Part shown: in pieces, positions 15,501 through 27,500 of the stretch
How the letters are laid out: each line of letters opens with the position of its first letter
Numbering within the stretch: the stretch's first letter is position 1
Assembly (NCBI GenBank): GCA_012934845.2
Contig: WNNJ02000147.1
Location: forward strand, 1 to 64,000
DNA from: Pomphorhynchus laevis
Taxonomy: Eukaryota > Acanthocephala > Palaeacanthocephala > Echinorhynchida > Pomphorhynchidae
DNA length: 64,000 bases
Direction of reading: 5' to 3'
Translations under genes and position numbers: made by a program
Notes under the pieces: model-generated
Told to the model about the DNA's origin: nothing
Database searches by the model: none
What the model saw: only the letters and a program-made list of their open reading frames with translations

Positions 15501-18500
15501 CCGGGATAATACCTCGCACTTCCAGAGCTACATCCATCCGGGCTGATTGTGCGGCTGCGAATACCACGTCACGAATAGCATTATGCCGCAGTCCTTGGTA
15601 ACCCCCGTATTGGCATGTTAGCGAGTGTATGCCTTCCTTATCAGCTATGCGCATGCAGCGGCCGCACCTATAATCCTTTTCGTGTAAAGGAATCCCAAGC
15701 CACATGCGGACTAGAATACAGAACTGTGGGGGTGTTAATTCCGTTCCAGATGCCGCATTTGGTACAGCACTAAGCCAAGCCCCAGCTTTTGGACACGACA
15801 CTGCATGTAGTCGGGCACGATCCATTTCGCTAGATGATTGTATAAGCTGTGTCGAGGCGAGATTTTCAATCAGGCGTGAGGTTGATGATTGACCGCCCTC
15901 CGTAGACGGTATGAAGTGAGATCCCACTGTGGTTCTAAGGGTGGCTTATGCCTCTGAATAGCCAGGAAAAAGTGTAGGATCCAGACTGTATTCTTCTCCG
16001 ACCTGCATCACGCTATGTATAAATGGGCTCTAGACATGCGCCGCATTGCATCTTAGGCCAAATCCACCCAGACGGATTGGGAGTGTCATCTGTGATTTCG
16101 CTGTTTCGTGTAGTTGACACGCGCATATTTTCTGAAAGGCGCTGGCGATTTGTCTGTCGAATGACTGACAAAACGTTTTTGTAATCCTTGGATCAACTGA
16201 ACGGAGAAGGTGGTTTATCCTAGACGAGGAAGCGCAGTGTTTGAGTAGGAGGTATCCGACTTGGGGGTCTGGCAGCTTAACTACTGCATCGATTGTCTGG
16301 ATTAGCGGTGGCAGAATCTCGTTTGTCAGGTGGGTTTCTATGAAGGACTCGTCACCGATGGGTATGCCTAACAAGTGCATGTTTCCAGAGGTGTTCTCCG
16401 AAACCACCTCGGATAGTAGGGCCAAGCAAGAGCTTATGGCTTCAGGCGTGCCGATGACCTCTGTCTTTCGCCAGTTTAGCTGCAATTTAATCGCCTTGAA
16501 ACTCGTGTCTAGCCAGCCGAGTGCGGATGCAATTGCCGAAGGCGTCCCGCCGACTATGCCATCGTCCAGGTACCACATGTTGAGGTTTATTCCAGGGATA
16601 TGAGAAAAGTGTTCAATCGTTTTTTTAATGGCCAACGCGAAGAGGAACGGGCCCAACGGGTCGCCCTGCTGGACTCCTTCACATGAATTGAGAGGTTCCT
16701 GCGGGCCGAAACAAAGGGGTGCCTTGCACTTGTATGAAAAGTCAAACCATGGCAAGAGCTCCGGGACGTTCTCTCGGACCGCCGCTCGTAAGTGCGCTCT
16801 GGACAATGAGTTGAAGGCGTTTGAAAGATCGATCTTTGCCCAGGCCCAGTTGTTGTCGTTGGCGTGAAGTTCGTGGATTCGTCGGATGTTGTGAACGATC
16901 CTTTCCACTGCGTTTGGGAATGCTACCACTAGTTGTGTTGGTTGTAGGAGACCAGCGAAACGTTTGCGGAGTTGGAGACATATGCATTTCGAGCAGAGAC
17001 GGCGTAGAGTTTCGCCAACGGCAATTGGTCTTATACCCCCGTTCTTTTTGGGAAGTGCGATCAAGTTAGCGCCGGCAATGTAAGGCGCCACTTCAGAGGG
17101 TGCTAGTCCCGCCAGAAGGTGGTTGACAAGGTGCGTCAGATTCTCTGCTAGCGAACCGCCGCTATTTGCTCGTAACATGTCCTGGAGATGCTCCGGTCTA
17201 AGCCCCAGGCAACCTAGTCCCGACGCTAAAGGAAAAGAGTTGACCGCGGCAATGACGGTCTCGCGGCCTACAGATATAGACGAAATCGGATTGTTTGAAA
17301 GTCGTTCTATAAGATTAGGTGAGGATAGTGGCTGATCACGCCAGATGCTGTATGTCAGGGGATGTAGTATTTGCAGTGCTGTCCGTGCTTGTGTAGATGG
17401 GCTGACTATTCCTCCTGAAACCAAACGCTGGAGTGCTTTACCGTAATTCCCATGCTTGGTCAGGTTGATACAAGCAATTTCTGAATTGCCGTTTAGTTGA
17501 CGGTTTGCATATTTGTGTGGCGTTTGTATCATGGATAGCACATCTGTTGAAGCGGTTGTCGCGTAGGCTCTTATTGATTCGCAAATGTGCTTCTCGAGCT
17601 TATATCGACCTTTGCATGTTGTGGGCATTGGGCCACTGAAGCATGATTTTGCGAAGAGCAGCAACTTTGTCCATGAACTGACATCTCCGATCTGCAGTGC
17701 ATGTTTGATATTGTCACAGAAATAGGTGGCTGCTAGAACACGTGTTTTGTACGGAATGCGTATGACTGTTGTTGATTCTCTGCGCCAACATGATTGAAGA
17801 CATGATGGACGGTTCGAAGCGTCGACTCGAGCGCTTGGAATTGCTAATGTTGGAGTTATGACTTCTGTGGTGGCTTCATTTGGTTGGACCTTGGACGCAT
17901 TGTCGAAACAGCCGAATCCCTCGCCCGAACCTGCACACCTTGAACCTCTGAACTTATGAAAGCGGAAGCATCCATTAGTTGTCAAAACGATATCCCTCTA
18001 GCAGATGCGACAGGGCCGCTGATCTCTGATAATATCATTTTGATCTTGCCCGTCGTACGCCATTGTGTTTGGTAACATTGTAAGTAAGTTTGCAATTGCC
18101 AAGAGTCGTAGAGTCGGCAAGTGTGAGCGAGCCGCCGGTGGATTGTAGATTTTGTATGTATTTTAGATTGTAAGATGTTGTAATTGTATGTTTAAGCTCT
18201 TTAATTGAAATATTAATTGAAATATTCTTAACGTCACATGCAGTAAAATTATTTAATATAATAATACGTCAACTGATATAATTCTACAAATTTAGACGGC
18301 TCAGATGTTTTAATTTATATAAACAAATTTTCTCTACAAAAAACAACGAAAAATTAACAAATTAAAAACAGATAAAAAAAGTTGAAAAAAAGACAAGTTT
18401 TTAATTTTTAAAATGAAGTCAATGACTTAAGACCGCTCGAATGTAAAAACAGATGAAACAATAAAACAGAACAAGATTCTTATTTTTAAAATTAAGTCAA

Positions 18501-21500
18501 TAAATTAAGACCGATCCGATGTTTAAACTGTTAATTTGAGTAAAATTTTAATTAAACAGCTATAATAATTACAAAAGAAAGGTGTAAGTGGATGATCATT
18601 ATAGGATGAACGTTAATACGTGTAAACGTTAATATTATATTATTGGTGAATATTAGATTATTAGACGATTATATAATTTATTAGATGAATAAATATAAAC
18701 AGAGTCCTATTTATATTTATTATAAACAAATATAAATTATTATTTAATTATTATATTCACAACAAGTTTAACTTATATTTTATTTTTTAAAAATTTATGC
18801 GTTATAAAAGAACTATATATTTTTTAAGTTCCAAAAGAACTTAAAAAATTTAAATTACATTTTTAAATCAACTCGAGCTTTCGTTTTCTGAAGAACGCAT
18901 ATTTTAGTTTTCAATGATATAATATAAGTAAATATATTACTTATCATGCACTTATATTACTTAGTATATGTCATAATTTGTTCACATTTGAGTGATGACT
19001 CACAAATTCAATTGTCAATAAAGTAAATATAAATACAAAAATGATTTTGATGAATTTTTTAAATTGAAAAAATGTATTTACTAAATATTAAGTAATATTT
19101 ACTTATATTAGTAAATATAAATAAATGTATTTATTATATATTTTAGTGTTCAAATATTATTTTACATATTATCGGCGCTAATACACTAGTTTTATAATAT
19201 AAACAAAAGATTATTCTAACTTATAGTATTCAATTAGACTACTAATTATAATTTCATTATTATTTTTTAATAACTATTTTTAATAATTTTTAAAAATGAT
19301 ACTTTTCTTAAAGCATAATAATTTTATATAATAAAGAATATTTTTGAATTATTTTACATAATTGTTTAATCTTAAATCGTACTTGATATTTTTAATGATC
19401 ATTGATAATTGATTATTAACAATAATATTTTAACGTAAAGAAAACTAGAAACTAAGCTTGAAATTCTTACTGCATTTACTTAAATATTTTATATAATTTA
19501 TTAAAAGTTACAATAAACACTTTATAATCAAGATTTGCTTTTATTACCATAAGACATCTGGCAACATTGCATCCTAATGTTCCGGCACCAATCAGCAAGT
19601 ATTTAAGTTTTTGAATTCTTTCGAGTTTCAGATTTGGAGCCATTCTCCACTTCATCAACTGTAAATTTAAGGAATTTGCTGTATCAACTAATTGTATAGG
19701 ATCGAGATGTGCTGTTAAATCTACATGCATCGGCTTTTCTTCTCTGTTCTCATTCAGTTCCCAGCCTAACGCACACAGGTCATTAACTAGAAAAGATGAT
19801 AATTGATTTCTAAGGAGACAATTTGTTAGGTAAAAAACATTGCCATTTTAAGGGTGATATTTAATATCGAATTTGATCAGTTTTTATCAGGTTTTATCAG
19901 GTTTTAAAAAATAAATTTAAATATCGACAATATTAATTTTAATTTTAGATTATAAAAATTTTAGATCACTCTCATTTCGATGCTCGAAATGATCTCATTT
20001 CGAGCATCGAACAATAATTTACTATAAGCAGTGAATATTTTGAGTTTTCTATCTGCGGAAGAAATGCATGAATAAACCAACTATTAACGATTTTAGTTGA
20101 GTACCACTTGTGTAATCTGGTCAGGTATTTTATTATGTTATTGTACACATGGTTCCTGCAATATTCCGGCTTCTATCATGTTAACCTTTGCAATTTTTTA
20201 TCTGCTAGGTGAATTCTTCCTTTGAAGTTCATCATCTGCAAACAAAACTCATTACAATCAAATAAAACATGCACATTAAAAAGTATGTACTCTGTTTTGA
20301 ATTCAACACAATTACAAGTTGATTGATACAAATTCACAAGTATGAACTTAATACAAGTTAGAACACATATTTTGAAATGTTTATTTAATCGAAACGACAA
20401 ATGAAAATTTGGTGGCAACAAAATGACAAACGAAATTAGTTAGCTGTATTAATAAAGATTTGGTTTTAAATATCCAAGAACACAATCAGGTATAGTTGAA
20501 CGACAATAAAACTCACTTTTATATTTCGCTAGTAACTTCACTAGCATCTTCAAAAAATTATTTTTCTGAAGATGCTAGTAGTCTTCAGAAAATATTCAAG
20601 AAATCTTCAATTTCATCAATTCAAATGAATACTATATATATTTCAAAGTTTATAAATGTTTTATAATTTATAAATTAAAAAATCATATTTTTAAATTTTA
20701 TAGTTACATATTTAAATATGTAAAATAATTATATTTATAAATATACAGCTTTTGTTTTTAATAATATTTATATTTTATAAATTTTTTATTCCTAAATTTA
20801 TAATTTTATAATTCTGGTAATCATTGGAATTTAATGATAAGATTTAAAATAAAAAAGTTTCTAGTTACTGCGTTCGATGAATGCAGTTTTACTGCATTTT
20901 AATTTATTTTTATTTTATTTTCTCGATACGTGTTGTACTTTATTTGCAATTTCGATTCGGTTGACTGGGATTGATTATCACTTTAATTTTAGATCACTTT
21001 AATTTTAGAATTTTAGTTCTAAAATTTAAACAAAAGTTCGAAACTTTTTTTAACTCATTTCGAGCATCGAACAATAATCGGCCGCTTACTATAATCAGAC
21101 AAATAAACATAACCGATAATCTTAACTTAACAAAATGCATAACAGTAAATAAAAAACTACTTTGAAACTAAACACAATGCCAAATACGTTATATTAATTA
21201 TTAAAGAATTAAAATGCATTATTAAAATTAATTCTTTGAATTAATTTAAAATAATTGTTATGTTAAAATGTGTAAGCCTATAAACCAAAAATATAAATGT
21301 TCAAATTAAATAAAAGCATTAATCAAATACATTATAAATGATGAACGCAGATATTTGTGTAATATCTGCGTTGATATGTGGGCAAATCGAAAATCAACAA
21401 AGTACATTTTGCTGATTTTATTGATTTTTACTTTTAAATAGTCGAATTTCGTTGCAATTTCTTCACTCTTTTGTAGATGTAAGGCGAATTACGTTTTCAT

Positions 21501-24500
21501 TTTGTCCAATTAAATTCATAATTAAAAACGAAATTCAAATAATAGTTTAAAGTTCTAAAAATTCAAAACATTTTATTTGAAAATTAATAATTTTGTATTT
21601 TATATTTAAAATTTAAATTTTTATTATTTAAAATTTTATATGTTTAAAACAAAAAAAACTTATCTACCGTCAAGCTGTTTAGCAAAGTCGAGTGATACGT
21701 GCAAAATATATGACTTTTTAATCATTGCTGCATTGTAAGGAAGTCCTGATAAGCATAATATTGAAACTTCGGTGAGTGCTTTGCTAGAAATTTGATTTAA
21801 TTATTTTAATTTAAATCTGATAAAATAAATACCTACGTACATTTTTAAACCAACGAAAATAAGAAGATTACGAATAGGCCAGCCAGGACGTTGTAAGATA
21901 CAACTAGGATCTGCAACTGCTAAGATGTACTATAATGCGATTTTTAAAATGCAAGATATTCACTTAAAAACGTACACGATCGCCGTCGTTAAGACCTCGT
22001 AATGCATTAGAAAGGCTACATATCGTATAGTTCTGCAAATCTATTCCAAAACAACATGAAGGATATTCTTTATTTTTTTCAAAAAATGATATAATACAGT
22101 CGAGCTACAAGGAAAAATATATAAGATAAGATTAAAGATAAGATTCTAAATATTTGAAAAGAATAAAATAAAATAGTCCAATTACATAAGAAATAATATT
22201 TATTTAATTATAATAAATATAATTAAATATTTTTAAAACAAAATTTATTTTTGATATCCGAAAGTTACAATTGACGGGTTACTCGCAAACAGGCCCATAT
22301 ATTGTCATCATTATTAGACTTAGAACGTTATATATGATTTTGTGTGATCATTGGTTGTTCCATGTCTGCCTTCCGACATGTGTAAAAGGTTTTATCATTA
22401 TTGACATTAAAACATCCTTTGCTATTAATGTTGAGATACATGATCGTAGGGTTCGTATGCAATCTATGTACGAAGAATGATGCAAAAAGAATATCTGTCT
22501 TGATATTCGCTTCAGTACTGCGTTCGTTGTCGGACCCATCCCTCCTGTGGTCGATAATATAATTAGATGAAAAGATACATGCTCAACTTATATTATTCGT
22601 TCATTATATTTTGCATTTTTGTGGTTTTCGAAGGGGTCTTATATTTTAGATAGGGAGTACGACGGAGCCAAAGAGTTAAACACGCATATATCCATGAAGG
22701 ACCGGACCGTAGAATTCCCTAATAAGCCGTTGCAAGAAATATCTGCCCTTGCATCTCTATCTCGCGATGTTGTATTGTTATCGAATTCAACAGATTTAGG
22801 TGCAACATTAAGTTGGGTATCTTTTGTTACAAAATTGTACTTAAACATTTACATATTTCATCAATTACAATATTGTGAGGGGCATAATTAAATCCTCCAG
22901 TCGAGAATGACAGGGCATGCGTGATATTAATCCTCCAGTCGGTAATTACAGGGCATGCGTTATATCAAATCCAACACCGCAAGGACACATATTTGCCATT
23001 GGATTAAGTTGTTTATCGCACTGCAACAGAGTCATGAAAATCCCTCGATGTTAGGAATGTACCCCCTAAATCATACGCTGGCCTCCTCCATGCCGATGCT
23101 TCAGTTGTACTAGCTTTTTAAGAATCGAAGCAAGATTTCCGAGGATTGGATGGTATCTGATGAAACAGGTGCTCATCTGATAAACTTGAAATTTCGAATG
23201 GGGCTTAGCAAATCGCGTAGATAATTTAGAACAGATTGTTGACAACCATTCCTATTAAGCTCAAACATTTTTAACGAGTTCACGTAATCAACATTTCCTC
23301 GGTTGGGTTATAAATTCCGAGCAACCAAATTTGAACGGGTTTAATCAGTACTCCATCTTCCTCTACAATCGGACCAGTACCTAACACATGAGGAATAGAC
23401 AGCAGCAAACGAAGGCTTTCAAATAAACAGCGTGTGGTTTCGCAAGTTCTGAATATAAAAGTCTGTTGGTGTTGAAAGGCCCTTGCAAACAGGATGCAGG
23501 TCGATAATGCGTTGATTGATGTCATCTCATGAAGCTGATTAAGTAACTTTTATCAATCGTCAACCGTTTCTTTAACTCTTGACTTCATGCATTCGCATAT
23601 CCCAATAAAGCTTCCTAGGTATTTGACACCATTTTTATATATAGGTACGACATCGTTTGCAAATCGTTTTAGACTAATCCCCAGCTCCACGCCGTGTGTC
23701 AGAAGAGTGCATTTTCTAGGATTTACGAACTATCCATAATACGGGCCCAACTACTTGACACATTCCCAAACTTTTAAGAGGTCATTGATTTTTCAGACAC
23801 ATGCTCTATCGTCTGCATACCAGCAGTTAGTAGCTCCAGATGCAATCTTGCTCAATCTGTCAATTAGGGGCATTGATGCAGCAGCGTAAGCAGCTATGGC
23901 CAGCAGATTTCCTTGTGTGAATCATTCGGCAGACAATATCGAAATATTATCGACAGTGAGAATTGATGGTTGTCCATACGTGTTGTTTAATATCGTCAAT
24001 AAAGCTAACATATATTTCATTCTTGTTAGAGCCATTTCTCTGTTAACACAATTAAATGTGTTTCTTGCATCTAACAATAGCACACAATTGTCAATTGATT
24101 TTTCAAAAACAGTTTGGACTGAATAGACAGCGATTTCAGTACTGCATCGTTGTCCCGCGCATAGTTGCAAACTCCCACACACTGATGTAGAGCATATTTG
24201 ATGCGTAATATCTAAGCACGACCAACTATTCTCCTCGCTACCTTACCGATTCCAATTGGTCTAACACCAGATATTTTGTTTAATGAAATCAAACGGCTTA
24301 CTGTATACACTTGCAGAAGAAATGGATCAATAGATTCAGTCGATATTTTAATTGCGAATTCACATAGCTTTGTCGACTAGAAGGTAATAGCTATTACCAA
24401 ATGATGTAAGAAAGTGTATCCAACAATGATAGTCTACTCCAGATACCCCCCCCAGATCCACGTGTTCGTTTTGCTGCTGTTATAACTTTCTCTGGAGTCA

Positions 24501-27500
24501 AATCATTAAATCATGAGGCATAATTTTACAGACATCCATCCAACATCTCTCTAATAAACAGGCTGACAGAAGCCGAAGTGTTTAAAGAATGAAGCTACCT
24601 TAGCTTCTGAAGCATAGGTAAGAGCATGAAATTCCTTTCCCAATACAATATTTCACCACCTAACTGTTGATTTAATAATCGCGATGCTTTGCTGAATTTT
24701 CCAGATTTAATAAAGCTAATAACCTTCGTTATATTTGATGTGGCCTTGTTTTATCTTTTTAGTTCACTTGCCGATACTTTTGATACTCCCCCATCCAAAG
24801 TAGGATTCTCTGATCCATATAATATTCTCCGTTTTAATATAATTAAATATAATAATATTAATGATTATTTAATATTATTTTTATATTTCACTTTTGAAAA
24901 TACAAGCTTCATAATATCTTACCTGTTTACACATATGTGATGTATTCCTTATGTTTAGATTATAAAATAAATAGGTTTATCTTATTAATGTATTTATATA
25001 AAATATTATTTATTAAGTAAAAATAATTAATTCAAATACACATTTGCAAACTTAGATGCTAAATAGAAAAAATAGTCTCTTAAGTATTAAATAATTTAAG
25101 TGTTAAACAGAAAAGCATGATTCCTTCTATTTAAAATAGAACTTGATATAAAGAATCTTATAATTAAATTATTTAATATTAACAAAATAACGAAATAACA
25201 AATAATTCATTTTAAATGTGATTATTAAGGCGAATGACTTATATTTTAATAGTGGCTAGCGATCGAATAGTCAAGATTTGCTCTAATCCTTTGACGAATA
25301 TAATGCTAAAGTTAAGTTAACAAGGCTTTTAAACTGCTTAGTATTTAATTATAGCGACATTACATCTGCAATTTAATTATAGTTCAATGGAAATATCTAA
25401 CATCATCGCAATTCTTAATAATTACTTAATCCATCATTTATAGTTAATCATAAGTCCTAATTTAGAAATTTTAAATTTCAAATTATAATGTCCAAATTTA
25501 ACAGTTTTAAACTTTCACTTGATGTTTAAATGAAGAGAGTGGTAAAATAGAAAATAAAAGTAAGTAATATCAGTAAGTTTTTAACTTACTGATATGTTAG
25601 GGCATATCAGTAAACACCAACGTCACTGATAATTTGTCCGTGTTTGTCTACATTAGAATTGGAATTACAATTAGAATTCTAATTGTCAGATCGGATTATG
25701 TTGCAATATATACAATTTGATTCAATATTTACAATTTGATATAATATATTAAAATAAAATATTATAATTTTTATATTATATTTGTTTTATTATATTAAAT
25801 TGTTTAGCAAACAAAATATAATTGTTGGCCAAAATCAAATTTGGTAAAATGGATTCCTTCTATATAAAATAGAAGTGATATAAAGAATCTTATAATTAAA
25901 TTATTTAATATTAACAAGATAAGTCAATAAATAATAATTAAATGATTAGCACATTGTAAAATATATGTGCTATATTAAAAAATATATTATATATTATATA
26001 TATTAAAAATATTATAAATATAATGTATTATAATATTAATATAATTTAATAATATTATTATATTATAAAAATAATATAATTAAAATAATTATAAATCTAA
26101 CAATGTGCTATATTAATTAGCATATTGTAAGAAATATTTGAACAAGTTAAGTATATCAAAATGTACAAAGAAAATCTTTTTTTATTTAAAAACTTACCAA
26201 AGGTTTATTTGCAAGTGTTGATAAATATTCTATTGGTTTCGTAAGTGTAGGCACACATACCAGGTGAATTGAAGGATGCAATATTGAATATGTAAATTTA
26301 TATGATTTTAAATCCTAAAGTAATTGCGTCAAAATATGCTTTCAGCTGTTTTAAGATATACAATAAACACGTTAAAATGACATTCACACAGTTCTCGGAT
26401 ACACTGAATCCATTGATCATCATCAACCAGCATTCTAAACTGTCAACAAGTTATATAGATGACAAATTATTACGGAAACAAGTTATATTGTTAATAAATA
26501 ATTACAGGAAACGTGACATTTTCAAAAATAAAATACTGAAATTAAGAAATCAAAGTAAATTAGTTGAATACAACAGGCTGTTACATATTGACATATATTT
26601 TTTAATCATCCAGATTTGACATATTAATTCTATCTGTTTTAATAAGAATATTCATTTTAGAATTGAATATGATTGTGGATTCAAAATCTAAGCTTGTAGA
26701 AAAGATATTATTTTAAATATAATATTAAAAATTATAATATAATATAATATAATATTATAGTATAATATAGTATTTATATTATTTTAATAATATAATATTA
26801 AAATAAATATAATATGTATATAATAAATATAAAATTTATTATATAAATGTAATATTTATATAATAAACAAATATTATTACTTCATTGGTCGGTTTCATAG
26901 TTTTCTCATGTGATTCTTTGAATCCTATCAGCATCATTGTACTAGAATTAGCGTGGATAGACCGGAACATATTATCTCAAAATATAATATTTTAATTTGT
27001 TAAATTTGTCATCTTTCAAAAAGAAATTAATTAAAAACAATAATTAATAATTAAGTAATTATTACTTAATTTGTAAATTAATGCAAATGAAGTCGGTAAC
27101 AACATGCTGGTCTAAATATTATACGTTAAAATTATTTCGTATTAAATCAATAAAAAATATCGTTTAAATTTAATAAATTTTTAAAACTATTTTATTTTAT
27201 ATACGTACGAATAGAAAATACTTATTGTTAAATGAGATATTATTTAAAGGAAAATACATCGTAGTTAAAACAAATTTAGATAAGGTGATGTATAATATCA
27301 AGGAACGTCGACCGAAGCTCTAAATAGCTGTTTATACGAAACCGCGTTATATTCAAAATTATTGCTCACATATTCTTATTCGAATACTTTTTTAATATAA
27401 ACTCGTTAAACAAATGACATATCGACAATTTAAAGAAGAAAATGCATCATAAATATTTAACTTAAATGTTATATTAGATGATAAAGTAGAAAGCAAATCA

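Noticed and set aside
16030-18063. Stop codons in the subfamily B ORF as programmed read-through
   Set aside because: Three stops of two kinds with no visible read-through context are better explained by decay.
26302-26619. A 105-codon plus-strand frame
   Set aside because: It overlaps ATG7 exons 3 and 4 on the other strand and matches no family. It is a shadow of those exons plus intron.
26888-26965. Possible extra ATG7 exon on the minus strand (reads [17 protein letters not shown])
   Set aside because: It has plausible splice sites, but its entry phase does not fit exon 2, and exon 3 at 26362-26439 fills the gap with closing phases.
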